NCBI RefSeq assembly: GCF_001467825.1
Contig: NZ_LNYK01000033.1
Span: 146,811 to 210,810, forward strand
Direction: 5' to 3'
Source of the DNA: Legionella londiniensis
Lineage (GTDB): Bacteria; Pseudomonadota; Gammaproteobacteria; Legionellales; Legionellaceae
DNA length: 64,000 nucleotides
Part shown: positions 1 through 9,575 of the stretch, in pieces
How the letters are laid out: every line of letters starts with the position of its first letter
Numbering within the stretch: position 1 is the first letter of the stretch
Program-made: the position numbers and the translations under genes
Notes under the pieces: generated by a model
Database searches by the model: none
What the model was told of the DNA's origin: nothing
The model's input: only the letters and a program-made list of their open reading frames with translations

Positions 1-227
1 TCCTTGCAGTGGCTTTGCTGGCATTCGGTCCCAAAAAACTACCCATGCTTGCCAGGCATATTGGCCAATTTATCGCATGGATTAATCGGCTGCAACAGCA
101 ATTAGGCAAAGCATGGCAGGAAGAACTCAACAAGCAGCAGCTAGAGGATAATTTAAAAAAAGCAGCAATCGCTGATAAAGCCTATGAGGCGGACGAAGGA
201 AAAAAAGATCTTAATCCAAAGAATTAA
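1..227 (+). CDS. tatB: Sec-independent translocase TatB-like protein, 3' part only
   Basis: The gene starts before the window. The reading frame is open from base 3. The visible protein begins in the hydrophobic N-terminal helix, followed by the hinge FGPKKLP that is typical of TatA/TatB (usually F/LGPEKLP), then an amphipathic helix and a charged Lys/Glu/Gln-rich tail ending at a TAA stop. Tat proteins of this class sit in the inner membrane and, with TatC, export folded proteins carrying a twin-arginine signal. TatB is preferred over TatA because of the long helical tail, but this cannot be decided without the N-terminus. The 3' end overlaps the convergent tatC by 17 bp, which is not the usual co-directional tatABC arrangement. 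Confidence 0.8.
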   Translation, partial: LAVALLAFGPKKLPMLARHIGQFIAWINRLQQQLGKAWQEELNKQQLEDNLKKAAIADKAYEADEGKKDLNPKN

Positions 228-933
228 TCCTTTTCAGGTCAATTTTGTCCATAATAACCGACAATAAGAGACCTAATTCATACAAAATACACAAGGGCAC
301 AGCCAGGATGACTTGCGAAAAAACATCAGGCGGTGTTAACAGCATGCCCAAGGTAAATGCCGCAACGATGACATAAGGGCGAATCGTTTTTAAGGCATCC
401 ACCCCGCATATCCCCATGCGTACGACAAATAAACAAAGCAAAGGAATCTCAAAAGAAAATCCAAACACCAATATCATGCGCGTAATGAAATCGACAGAAG
501 AAGCCATTTCCGGCAGCAAACGAACACCATCAGGAAGCGCATTGACGAAAAATTGCAGCATGAACGGCAAAACAATATAAAAACAAAATAATCCCCCAAG
601 GCAAAAGAGCAATAAGCTGATGCCTGTCAGAAAAAACAAATAAATACGCTCATTGCGATATAAAGCAGAATGGGCAAACTGCCATATATGGTACAAAACC
701 AGTGGGGCAACCGTGAATAAGGCGGCATTGGCCGCAAGTTTCAAGGGAATAAATAAGGGCGATGTGATGCTTGTGGCAATCAATTCACTTTGCAGAGGCA
801 ATGTTTTTAACAAGGGCATGATGACAAACTGAAAAAGCTCGTTTGCTTTCCAAAAATAAATCATAAAAGCAATAAAGAATGCGGCAAAAATAGACAAAAT
901 TCTGCGGCGAAGCTCCATGAAATAGATGAGCAT
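211..933 (-). CDS. tatC: Sec-independent protein translocase TatC
   Basis: This 240-residue polytopic membrane protein matches the normal TatC length. The N-terminus contains the family hallmark M-ELRRRI on the cytoplasmic side, followed by six hydrophobic segments, with a conserved-looking F-FEIPLL segment around residue 160. TatC is the twin-arginine signal receptor and the core of the Tat translocon, working with TatB, whose gene end lies directly opposite. The first ATG (933) is used here; it places ELRRR at residues 7-11, as expected for the family. The gene is transcribed away from the NHLP exporter genes, so the 934-1106 spacer is a divergent promoter region. No tatA is visible. Confidence 0.93.
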   Translation of the reverse strand: MLIYFMELRRRILSIFAAFFIAFMIYFWKANELFQFVIMPLLKTLPLQSELIATSITSPLFIPLKLAANAALFTVAPLVLYHIWQFAHSALYRNERIYLFFLTGISLLLFCLGGLFCFYIVLPFMLQFFVNALPDGVRLLPEMASSVDFITRMILVFGFSFEIPLLCLFVVRMGICGVDALKTIRPYVIVAAFTLGMLLTPPDVFSQVILAVPLCILYELGLLLSVIMDKIDLKRINSLD

Positions 934-1106
934 GCAAGTGAACGCAATCAGGAAACCTTAAAATAACTTATCACGCACCTTCCGCCCTATGCCAGCGCTT
1001 TTTAAAACCATTGCATATTTCCTGCCTCTCATCAATGCATTTTAGTTGCTATTTCATAATAGGTTTACAATACTAAACATAATAAATACAAAAAATTGAT
1101 TTAAAA

Positions 1107-2354
1107 ATGGCACTCTTTCGGCAAAAAAGTTTGGAGCGACTCAATGACCCTGAAAGGCTGGATCAACTCTTTCGCATTGTGTCTCCGCTGAATTGGCTGG
1201 TTCTTGCAGTATTGCTGAGTTTATTGCTTGTGGCTTTAGGGTGGGGGTTTTTCGGCACTATTGCTACCAGAATACATGGCAATGGCATCCTGGTGAGCCG
1301 CGGGCAGCAAATTTATGATGCAGTCGCAGAAGCTGAAGGGAGAATCAGCCAGATTTATGCCCAAATTGGCGATCATGTAAAGCAAGGACAGGTTGTTGCC
1401 CAGCTTGACATGCCGATATTACGCCTTGAGGTATCCAACAAACGCCAACAAATGCTCGCAATCAAAAAACAATATGAAGAATTAAAAGCATTTTTAGCAA
1501 GGGATCTATTGCTTGAGAGCAAGCATAACCTGGAACTGCAAGAAAATTGGAAAAAGGATTTAAAAAACGCCAACTTACATATTAAATTTTTAAAAGATGC
1601 GATAGAAGCACGCGAAAAACTGGTCGGAGGCGGCGCTATCAGCAAGCAAGAGCTTGCTGATTTAAAAAGCCGCTATTATAAAGAACTGCAGGAAAGAGAC
1701 GCCATTGCCAGCAAGATGGCGGAAAACAAAATCGAAGCAGAAAGGCGTTTGGAACAAAATCAGGCGCGTTTACGTGAATTGCATCATAAACTTCTTCAGG
1801 CCACACAAGACTATACCGCGGCAAAACGCCAATTTGAAGAAACAAGCACAGTCGACAGTCCAGTCGATGGCCGCGTCATTGAAGTGATTGGCAAACCCGG
1901 CGCCATTGTCAAACACGGCGAAACAGTATTGGATATCGAGGGGCATGCCGAAGTTGTAGATGCGGCAGTCTATGTTCCGGCAGCAGAAGGAAAAAACATT
2001 AAGCCCGGCATGCAAGCGCATATTGTTCCCTCTACTGTAAAAAAACAGGAATTTGGCAGCATCATCGGCGAAGTCACACAAGTCGCCCGCTTCCCAAGCA
2101 GCGTCGAGGGAATGATGGGCGTGCTCGAAAACCAAAAACTGGTTGAGGATTTTACCAAATCCGGGCCACAGCTATTTGTGAGGGTTGATCTTCACGAAGC
2201 GCCAACCGTCAGCGGATATAAATGGACCTCCTCTCAGGGACCCGAGCTTGAGATCAGTAACGGAACTTTATGTACCGTTGAAATCACAGTCAAAACACAA
2301 GCGCCCATCACGCTCATTATTCCAGCATTAAAAAAGCTAATTGGCTATGAGTAG
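1107..2354 (+). CDS. HlyD-family adaptor of an NHLP/NHLM-type peptide exporter
   Basis: The protein has 415 residues. It shows a cytoplasmic N-terminus, one transmembrane helix at about residues 28-48, a biotinyl-lipoyl-like half motif (GDHVKQGQVVAQLD, about residues 87-100), a long coiled-coil hairpin at about 110-245, and the second half motif (VDSPVDGRVIEV) followed by a beta-barrel domain. This is the plan of an HlyD-type periplasmic adaptor. It is 6 bp upstream of a C39-peptidase ABC transporter and in line with a second ABC protein, the three-gene set known from NHLP-leader bacteriocin export loci. The adaptor would link the inner-membrane ABC pump to an outer-membrane channel. No clear Shine-Dalgarno is seen before the ATG. 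Family is firm; substrate is unknown. Confidence 0.85.
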   Translation: MALFRQKSLERLNDPERLDQLFRIVSPLNWLVLAVLLSLLLVALGWGFFGTIATRIHGNGILVSRGQQIYDAVAEAEGRISQIYAQIGDHVKQGQVVAQLDMPILRLEVSNKRQQMLAIKKQYEELKAFLARDLLLESKHNLELQENWKKDLKNANLHIKFLKDAIEAREKLVGGGAISKQELADLKSRYYKELQERDAIASKMAENKIEAERRLEQNQARLRELHHKLLQATQDYTAAKRQFEETSTVDSPVDGRVIEVIGKPGAIVKHGETVLDIEGHAEVVDAAVYVPAAEGKNIKPGMQAHIVPSTVKKQEFGSIIGEVTQVARFPSSVEGMMGVLENQKLVEDFTKSGPQLFVRVDLHEAPTVSGYKWTSSQGPELEISNGTLCTVEITVKTQAPITLIIPALKKLIGYE

Positions 2355-2360
2355 AAAAAG

Positions 2361-4529
2361 ATGTTAAAAAAGATATTTGCTTCACGGGTTAAAACCCCAA
2401 CCATATTGCAAATGGAAGCAGTTGAATGTGGCGCTGTGGCCTTGGGGATTATTTTAGCCTATTACGGACGCTGGTTGCCGCTTGATGTTCTGCGCAGTGA
2501 TTGCGGCGTTTCCCGCGACGGCAGCCGTGCTGACAATATTTACCGCGCTGCCGAGAAACACGGCATGGAAGTCAACGCCTACAGCCTTGAGCCTCTGGAA
2601 GTGAAAAGCTACCACGTGCCTGCGATCATTCACTGGGAATTTAATCATTTCGTGGTTCTCGAGCATGTTAATGAGAAAGCTGTTTTCATTAACGACCCAG
2701 CAAACGGCCCAAGAAAACTAACCTGGGAAGAATTCGATGAAGGATTTACCGGCATTTTTCTCGAGCTCAAGCCAACCAAGGCATTCAAGCCTTGCGGTCA
2801 AAAGCCACGCATTTTGCCGGGTTTGGTCCGCCGTCTTAGGCATTCAAAACCTGCCGTAATTTTTATCATTTTAACTACGCTTGCCTTGGCCGTCCCTGGT
2901 GTGGCTATCCCTGGCATTACCAAAGTATTTATTGATAATGTGCTTGTTGAGCAAATGCAGGGTTGGCTACGCCCGGTATTGGCAGGATTATTGATTGCGG
3001 GCTTGTTTCAAGCGATCCTCACCTGGTTTCAGCAGGCCATGCTGATGCGGCTTGAAGTTAAATTGGCGTTGGTGAACGCCTCTGACTTTTTCTGGCAAGT
3101 ACTGAGGCTCCCCATGTCTTTTTATTCGCAGCGCTATATCGGTGACATTCAGCAGCGGCTGCAATCCAGTGATGCCGTAGCCAAACTGGTTTCCCAGCAG
3201 TTTGGCACCAATGTAGTCAATATTTTATTAATGCTGATTTATCTTGTTATTCTCCTGCTTCTTAGCATTCCCTTAACCCTTGTTGCGCTGTTGCTCACAT
3301 CCCTCAATGCCCTGGTTCTTCTCCTTCTGAACAAAAAAAGGGCAGACGAGAGCCATCGGCAAAGCAAAAGCATGAATAAAATGTTAAGCACTGCCATCAG
3401 CGGATTACAAATGATTGAAACCTATAAAGCATCGGGTGCAGAAGCCGATTTTTTCCGCAAATTTTCGGGCCAGCATGCCAATTATCTACAAGCTGAACAA
3501 CAATTAGGCATCATCCGGGATGGGATAGGGGTGATACCAAGCACTCTAAACCTTTTAGGCAATGCGCTGATTCTTGGACTGGGCGGCTGGCTGGTCATTA
3601 AGGGGCATATGACTATTGGAAGTGTTATCGGCTTTCAAATGCTCTATGCAAATTTTAGCCAGCCAATTTCCGGACTGGTCATGATGGCCGGCACATTACA
3701 GGAAATTATTGCTGATTTATTCCGCATCGATGATGTGATGAACCATAAGCTGGCACCTCGGTATGAAGCGATAAAAAAACCTCTAATACCTCCTCATGAA
3801 AAATTAACAGGACATGTGGTTTTTGAGTCTGTAACTTTTGGCTATAGCCCTTTAGCAGAACCCTTGCTGACTGATTTCAGCCTTGAAATCAAACCAGGAA
3901 AACGTGTTGCACTAGTCGGGGGTTCGGGCAGCGGAAAATCGACTATCGCTAAATTACTCGCCAGCCATTATCCTGTCTGGTCGGGAAAAATTCTCATCGA
4001 TGGCGTTTCCCTGGAGGACATTCCTAATGAGGTCAGAACCCGCTCCATTGCGGCAGTAGATCAGGAAATTCATTTTTTTGAAGCAAGCCTTAAAGATAAC
4101 CTGACTTTATGGGATCCCACCTGGAGTGATGAAGAAATTCATCAAGCCTGCCGGCTGGCTTTAATCCATGAAACCATTGCTGAACAGCGTGCGGAAGGCT
4201 ATGACGCAATCATCAAGGAAGGAGGGAACAATTTCAGCGGCGGGCAGCGTCAACGACTGGAAATTGCCCGGGCATTGTTACAAAAGCCAAGCATCCTGAT
4301 TCTCGATGAGGCAACTTCAGCGTTAGATCCTAAAATGGAGCAGGCTATTGACGCCAATATCCGCTATTTGGGATGCACCGTGCTCGTCATTTCGCATCGA
4401 TTAAGCACTATCCGTGACAGCGATGAAATCATTGTGCTGGATCGAGGCCATGTCGTAGAACGCGGGACGCACCAGCAACTTCTGGACAAGAAAGGCATGT
4501 ATAGCCAATTACTGGCAAGTGAGGCGTAA
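2361..4529 (+). CDS. NHLP-family peptidase/permease/ATPase ABC exporter (C39 domain)
   Basis: The protein has 722 residues in three domains. Residues 1-145 form a C39 cysteine peptidase: QMEAVECGAVAL carries the catalytic Cys23 with the oxyanion Gln17, HFVVLE the catalytic His and INDPA the Asp, so the protease appears active. Residues about 165-450 form the six-helix transmembrane domain. The C-terminal ATPase has Walker A GGSGSGKST at about 520, signature FSGGQRQR, Walker B ILILDEATSALD and the H-loop SHR. Such proteins cleave a leader peptide after a double-glycine-type site and export the core peptide. It is the middle gene of a three-gene unit. No leader-bearing precursor gene is seen next to it, so the substrate must be encoded elsewhere or is not a classical bacteriocin. 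Confidence 0.9.
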   Translation: MLKKIFASRVKTPTILQMEAVECGAVALGIILAYYGRWLPLDVLRSDCGVSRDGSRADNIYRAAEKHGMEVNAYSLEPLEVKSYHVPAIIHWEFNHFVVLEHVNEKAVFINDPANGPRKLTWEEFDEGFTGIFLELKPTKAFKPCGQKPRILPGLVRRLRHSKPAVIFIILTTLALAVPGVAIPGITKVFIDNVLVEQMQGWLRPVLAGLLIAGLFQAILTWFQQAMLMRLEVKLALVNASDFFWQVLRLPMSFYSQRYIGDIQQRLQSSDAVAKLVSQQFGTNVVNILLMLIYLVILLLLSIPLTLVALLLTSLNALVLLLLNKKRADESHRQSKSMNKMLSTAISGLQMIETYKASGAEADFFRKFSGQHANYLQAEQQLGIIRDGIGVIPSTLNLLGNALILGLGGWLVIKGHMTIGSVIGFQMLYANFSQPISGLVMMAGTLQEIIADLFRIDDVMNHKLAPRYEAIKKPLIPPHEKLTGHVVFESVTFGYSPLAEPLLTDFSLEIKPGKRVALVGGSGSGKSTIAKLLASHYPVWSGKILIDGVSLEDIPNEVRTRSIAAVDQEIHFFEASLKDNLTLWDPTWSDEEIHQACRLALIHETIAEQRAEGYDAIIKEGGNNFSGGQRQRLEIARALLQKPSILILDEATSALDPKMEQAIDANIRYLGCTVLVISHRLSTIRDSDEIIVLDRGHVVERGTHQQLLDKKGMYSQLLASEA

Positions 4530-4530
4530 A

Positions 4531-7194
4531 ATGGCGCTTAGCAGCAGCGATAAAGAACCCATCAGCATTTTAGAATTAGGTGAATTTGATTGTCATGAAA
4601 CAAGCGGGAATTACCGCATCCTGCGTGGTACTGTCGATTTATTTTTATCGCCAACAACAGGCAAAGAAAAAGGCAAACGCTATCATATAGGCCGTTTTTC
4701 ATCCAATCAGATTATCTGGGGTTTAAAATCCGCCCTGAAAAACCCACCCTGGCAACTATTGGCCACTGCAACGCCTGATACGATGCTGGAGCAATGGAGC
4801 TGGCAAGAAATAGAAGATGCCCTGGAGCAGATTGGCCCGCAGGAAGCTATTTTAAACGCCGCACGAGCATGGGAACGTACATTATTGACTTATGCCAGAG
4901 CTCATGAACAGGATGTGCAGCTCACGCCAGTCACCAAGGATGCCTTGAGAACCCAAATATTCACATTTTATCAAAACATTTTCCCCCTCTGTGTAAAAAC
5001 AGTTCATCTGGAAGAACTGTGTGCGTTAGAGCATGCCCAAAACCTCAAGCAGATAGAACAGCAAAGGCTCAAACGCAGTTATGAAGACATGCTTTCCATA
5101 CTGCACGAGATACCTGCCGTGCATCAGGTTACATCAGAAGAAGACAGTTTAACGCCTTGCATTTGGCATATTGCCGATTTATTTAAGATTAAGCTTCCTG
5201 AAAAACTTGACATCAAAACCATCGAGGATGCGACCATCGCCACCGGCGTACAATTTCGCGAAATCACCTTGTCAGGACAATGGTGGCAAAAAGGAACAAA
5301 CCCCATGCTTTTAATGACAGAGGCTAATCATTTTTGCCTTGCGGTTCCGAAACCCGCAGGCGGCTATGAGCTCATTGATCCCCTGCAACATAAGAAAATG
5401 CAACTGGGCCATGAGCTGGCTCAAACATTTAAATCTGCCGCATGGCAGGCTTATCGTCCTTTGCCGCAAAAAAAATTATCTCTTTGGGATGTGGCCCGTT
5501 TTTCTTTTTGGGGCACAGAGCATGACTTGCTGCGTTTGCTTCTGGTTGGCGCGCTTGCCGCCTTGCTCAGCCTTGCAACCCCTTGGTTTACTGCCTTTAT
5601 TTTTGATTACATTGTTCCCAATGGCGAAATCAATCAATTGCTACAGGTCATATTGGCCTTGATCGTCGCTGGAGCGGCTGCGGGCCTTTTTCAGCTGGTG
5701 CGCGCTATTGCGGTATTACGCCTAAGCAGTAAATTGAATTTAAATCTTGAAGTCGCCATCTGGGATCGATTGATCCGCCTGCCGGCAATTTTTTTTAAAG
5801 ACTTCACCACAGGAGAGCTCACAATACGTGCTACGGCAGCAAGCGGGATGCGCCACTTGCTGGCAGGTGCCACCATTACCTCTCTATTGAGCGGCATTTT
5901 TTCAATCACGAGTTTTTTGCTGCTGTTTTATTATGATGCGCGCCTTGCCTTAATCGCCACGGCAAGCACTGTAATTTTGGCTGCTTTTACAGCAATTATC
6001 AGCTTCCGCCAGTTTTATTACTACAAAATTACCCAGGATAAACTGGCAAAGTTATCCGGTATTGTGGTGCAATTATTAACGGGAATTGCCAAAATACAGG
6101 CATCCGGCAAAGAAAAAATAGCTTTTGCGCAATGGGCTCGTACCAATACTGAGCTTAAAGCCAATAACTATAATGCCAATTGGCTGCAGGCAATTTTATC
6201 CACGTTCAATGCATTCTGGCTGCCATTCTTAACCCTTATCATATTCGCTTATATCAGCAGCAGGCCTGACCAGCTGAGCGTGGGCGCTTTTTTGGCATTT
6301 AATGCTGCTCTTGGCCAGTTCACCTCAGGCATGGTTGGGTTAATTTCCGTACTGGGATCAATCATCCATAGCCTCCCTATGCTCAAACAAACCAAACCAA
6401 TCATTGAAACTTTACCGGAAATCCACTCCGGCAAAATAGACCCTGGGCCCTTACGCGGAAAAATTGAAGTCGATAATTTAAAGTTCCGCTATGCCCCCAA
6501 AGGGCCAATGATATTGAAGGGGGTTTCTTTCACCATAGAAGAAGGAAAATATTTAGCCGTCACAGGCCCATCAGGATCTGGAAAATCCACCCTCTTTCGG
6601 CTGTTGTTAGGTTTTGAGAAAGCGTTGAGCGGCAGTATTTTTTTCGATGAACATGAGCTCGACAAACTGAATCCCCAGCAAGTGCGCAAGCAGTGCGGCG
6701 TGGTTTTGCAAAACAGCATGCTAATGCCAGGAAGCCTTTATGAAAATATCGTAGGTTCTGCTCTTTTATCTCAAGAAGAAGCCTGGCGTGCTGCAGAGCG
6801 TGCCGGCATGAAAGAAGACATAGAAGCCATGCCCATGGGCATGCATACGCTCGTTTCCGAGCGTGGCGGGACTTTATCAGGAGGACAGAGGCAACGCACG
6901 CTGATTGCGCGAGCCCTGGCTAAAAACCCAAGGATTTTGTTTTTTGATGAGGCGACCAGCGCACTGGATAACCGCACCCAAAGTATAGTGATGAAAAGCC
7001 TTGAAGAGTTGGCCATCACCCGCATTGTGATTGCTCATCGCCTGACCACGATACAAAAAGCCGATTTAATTCTTGTCATGGACCAGGGAGAAATTGTCCA
7101 AAAAGGCACTTATCAACAATTAATGGCTGAGCCAGGACTATTTAAATCCATGGCAGAAAGACAGTTGGCCGAGCAGCCCGGGATATCCAGCTAA
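4531..7194 (+). CDS. NHLP-family second ABC permease/ATPase (no peptidase)
   Basis: This 887-residue protein has a long N-terminal region (1-330) that includes a degenerate C39-like fold (NHFCLAVP, YELIDP) but no catalytic Cys-Gly motif. A transmembrane domain follows at about 330-600, then an ATPase domain with Walker A GPSGSGKST at about 677, signature LSGGQRQR, Walker B RILFFDEATSALD and the H-loop AHR. This is the architecture of the second ABC protein of NHLP export systems, thought to pair with the peptidase-ABC protein upstream. The ATG at 4531 follows the previous stop by 1 bp and has a GAGG Shine-Dalgarno at 4521-4524. A GTG at 4519 would add four residues but has no better site. Confidence 0.88.
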   Translation: MALSSSDKEPISILELGEFDCHETSGNYRILRGTVDLFLSPTTGKEKGKRYHIGRFSSNQIIWGLKSALKNPPWQLLATATPDTMLEQWSWQEIEDALEQIGPQEAILNAARAWERTLLTYARAHEQDVQLTPVTKDALRTQIFTFYQNIFPLCVKTVHLEELCALEHAQNLKQIEQQRLKRSYEDMLSILHEIPAVHQVTSEEDSLTPCIWHIADLFKIKLPEKLDIKTIEDATIATGVQFREITLSGQWWQKGTNPMLLMTEANHFCLAVPKPAGGYELIDPLQHKKMQLGHELAQTFKSAAWQAYRPLPQKKLSLWDVARFSFWGTEHDLLRLLLVGALAALLSLATPWFTAFIFDYIVPNGEINQLLQVILALIVAGAAAGLFQLVRAIAVLRLSSKLNLNLEVAIWDRLIRLPAIFFKDFTTGELTIRATAASGMRHLLAGATITSLLSGIFSITSFLLLFYYDARLALIATASTVILAAFTAIISFRQFYYYKITQDKLAKLSGIVVQLLTGIAKIQASGKEKIAFAQWARTNTELKANNYNANWLQAILSTFNAFWLPFLTLIIFAYISSRPDQLSVGAFLAFNAALGQFTSGMVGLISVLGSIIHSLPMLKQTKPIIETLPEIHSGKIDPGPLRGKIEVDNLKFRYAPKGPMILKGVSFTIEEGKYLAVTGPSGSGKSTLFRLLLGFEKALSGSIFFDEHELDKLNPQQVRKQCGVVLQNSMLMPGSLYENIVGSALLSQEEAWRAAERAGMKEDIEAMPMGMHTLVSERGGTLSGGQRQRTLIARALAKNPRILFFDEATSALDNRTQSIVMKSLEELAITRIVIAHRLTTIQKADLILVMDQGEIVQKGTYQQLMAEPGLFKSMAERQLAEQPGISS

Positions 7195-7337
7195 AACACC
7201 GTCATCGCAAACTTTGTTTCAAAATCCCGAAGGACGGGTGTTAAATACATATTTAAAAACCTAAAGGAATGACAAGAACGTTTACTTTGTTAACAGGACC
7301 GCGATAAAATCAACAGTAATTTTTACCTGGTACTCAC

Positions 7338-8108
7338 ATGCAGCATCAACCGCGCAAACGTTTTGGCCAAAATTTTTTACAAAACCCAACCGTCATCCAC
7401 GCCATCTTGCAGGCGCTTCACCCAAAGCCGGGCGACAATCTAATTGAAATCGGGCCAGGCTTGGGCGCTTTGACCAAACCGCTCTTGCAGAAGGTCAATA
7501 TACTGACCGCAATTGAAATTGACCGCGATTTACAGGAAAAATTGCGCACAATGCCGGAAGCCCAAGGGAAATTGAATCTGATTGATGCAGATGCGCTAAC
7601 TGTCGATTACAGCAAATTGGGCCGGCAATTGCGCATTGTAGGAAATCTTCCCTATAACATTTCAACCCCTCTTATAATCCGCATGCTGCAAAATACCGCA
7701 CTCATAGAAGATATGCATTTTATGTTGCAGAAAGAAGTGGTCAAGCGCATCACAGCAAAGCCCTGCAGTAAAGATTATGGCAGGCTAAGCGTCATGGTCC
7801 AGTTTTATTGCCGGGCAGATCACCTCTTTGACGTACCGCCTTCTGCTTTTTACCCCCGACCGAAAGTTGAATCCGCAGTGATTCGCCTTGTTCCGCATCA
7901 TCCCATGCCGCATCCTGATATTCCTTTTCAAACCCTGGAGCAAGTTGTAGCGAAGGCATTTTCCATGCGACGCAAGACGCTGTTCAATAATCTAAAATCT
8001 CTTTTAGACGCGAATATGTTCATAACATTAGGCATTGACCCACAAAAGAGGCCAGAGCAAATTTCGATCAACGAGTATGCGCAAATAGCGAAATTTGTTA
8101 CCAAATAG
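7338..8108 (+). CDS. rsmA: 16S rRNA dimethyladenosine transferase RsmA (KsgA)
   Basis: The 256-residue protein matches the family length. It begins with the typical RKRFGQNFL stretch, has the SAM-binding motif [11 protein letters not shown], the acidic IEIDRDL, and the catalytic motif NLPYNIS; the C-terminal helical domain includes [11 protein letters not shown]. RsmA dimethylates two adjacent adenosines in the 3'-terminal hairpin of 16S rRNA late in small-subunit assembly. In many gammaproteobacteria it is next to apaG/apaH. Here apaH is close by, but a TraI-like domain gene lies between and apaG is absent. Confidence 0.96.
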   Translation: MQHQPRKRFGQNFLQNPTVIHAILQALHPKPGDNLIEIGPGLGALTKPLLQKVNILTAIEIDRDLQEKLRTMPEAQGKLNLIDADALTVDYSKLGRQLRIVGNLPYNISTPLIIRMLQNTALIEDMHFMLQKEVVKRITAKPCSKDYGRLSVMVQFYCRADHLFDVPPSAFYPRPKVESAVIRLVPHHPMPHPDIPFQTLEQVVAKAFSMRRKTLFNNLKSLLDANMFITLGIDPQKRPEQISINEYAQIAKFVTK

Positions 8109-8225
8109 TGTATACTTCGTTCGAATAAGATGTACAGTTATTTTGACCGCCGCTAGGCAGCCGGGTATTTTGAGCAATTAAATGAGGCTCTTCACTGGCG
8201 GTTTTGAATAAGTTTCTCGAATTTT

Positions 8226-9575
8226 ATGGAGGTTGTCTTGTTTCATCGACCTGGAAAAAAAACCAAGCCAAGTCATGCAAAACCGCTAAAGGATCTGACC
8301 GCAATTGCATTGCCTGAGCAATTACTGGCAGATAGCAAGCGGCAAGACTTATTACAAAAAATTAAAGAAAACAGCGACTTGGATGCTGCGCGTTTTACCC
8401 AATTTGTAGAGGCGCTCGCCAAGAACTTTGCGGCTTGTTGCCAAAGCTTGCCCCAAACTTCCAACAGCTACTATGCTTTGCCTGGCGGGATGCTTGATCA
8501 TGCGCTCAACCGCACTGATGCCGCGTTAACCCTTTTCCGCGAGTATGTCATCCTGGATGGAGAAGCGCTGTCTGAAGAGCAAAAGCTGTGGTCATATGTT
8601 TTGCTGTCAGCGAGTATATTACAAGGCATCGGCAAGTTGCAGATCGAGTATCATGTCGATTTGTTTGATCAAAATGGCCAATGGCTGAAAAAATGGAACC
8701 CGCTTCTTGAAAACATGTCTGCCTCTGGTCGTTATTATCACTATAAATTCCAGGATGAGGCCGATGATGACTTACGTTCTCGCTTGAATTTACTGCTTGC
8801 AAGGCATGCTATGCCGTCTGCAGGTTTCACCTGGATAGCGTCTCATGCGGACGCCCTCGCCGTATGGCTTGCCCTTTTGAATGAAGATTGGGAGTCTGCG
8901 GGTACCCTAGGCGCCTTATTGGTCAGAGCCAATGCCATTGCCATTCAACGGTATTTTAGTGAATTAGTGCTGAAACAGGCGGGGGCAAAAGGAGGCCGTT
9001 TTGGCCGTATCAGCACGTTCATCGATTCCACCCCTGATGCGGCTGCTGATAAAGAACGTCTGACAGGCGCTCAATTTATACAATGGATGATCAATGCTCT
9101 GGAACGCGGTACCATCATGATCAACAAAGCTCCGCTTTATATGGTGCCCGGAGGACTTTTGATGTGCGCAGACATATTTAAACTCTTTATCCGCGAACAT
9201 CCTGAGTTTAAAAACTGGCAGGCAATCCAAAACAGTTTTTTATCATTGGGCCTGCACCAAACCAATCCGGAAGGCGGCGTCATTTCCCGTTTTGAGCAAG
9301 CGCAAACCCAGCAAATGGTGAGCGGCGTGGTTTTTGCTGATTTTGCCCTGGGCTTGCCTGAAAAAATGCAGATACATCATTTAAATACCGGCAAAATCTC
9401 CCCCATATCAGCCGTGGAACTCATCCATCAAGCGCAACACCACCAAAACTTTGTCCTTCAGCAGCACAGAGCCCAAGCTTCTCCCGTACAAAAATTATCT
9501 GCGGACGGCCAGTGGGAAACCATTGAAGCTTCTGCGGGCAATACCGCGCAACCCGGAGTAAGAACCCGTGGCTGA
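8226..9575 (+). CDS. TraI-like (MobH/TraI_2-type) domain protein
   Basis: The protein has 449 residues. Residues about 75-230 look like the N-terminal TraI_2/MobH relaxase-type domain with a divergent HD-like core ([18 protein letters not shown]). Residues about 280-400 resemble the TraI_2 C-terminal winged-helix part ([27 protein letters not shown]). MobH relaxases nick DNA in conjugation, but chromosomal proteins with these domains and no conjugation genes are common in gammaproteobacteria and their role is unclear. No tra or mob genes are nearby. The gene overlaps apaH by 8 bp, so it is co-transcribed with housekeeping genes. A GGAGG at 8228-8232 sits inside the ORF, so a TTG start at 8238 (MFHRPGKK) is a good alternative. 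Domain call is moderately sure. Confidence 0.65.
   Translation: MEVVLFHRPGKKTKPSHAKPLKDLTAIALPEQLLADSKRQDLLQKIKENSDLDAARFTQFVEALAKNFAACCQSLPQTSNSYYALPGGMLDHALNRTDAALTLFREYVILDGEALSEEQKLWSYVLLSASILQGIGKLQIEYHVDLFDQNGQWLKKWNPLLENMSASGRYYHYKFQDEADDDLRSRLNLLLARHAMPSAGFTWIASHADALAVWLALLNEDWESAGTLGALLVRANAIAIQRYFSELVLKQAGAKGGRFGRISTFIDSTPDAAADKERLTGAQFIQWMINALERGTIMINKAPLYMVPGGLLMCADIFKLFIREHPEFKNWQAIQNSFLSLGLHQTNPEGGVISRFEQAQTQQMVSGVVFADFALGLPEKMQIHHLNTGKISPISAVELIHQAQHHQNFVLQQHRAQASPVQKLSADGQWETIEASAGNTAQPGVRTRG

Noticed and set aside
7262..7302. Small frame after the NHLP exporter as its peptide substrate
   Set aside because: It has only about a dozen codons (from the ATG near 7268), no leader and no double-glycine site.
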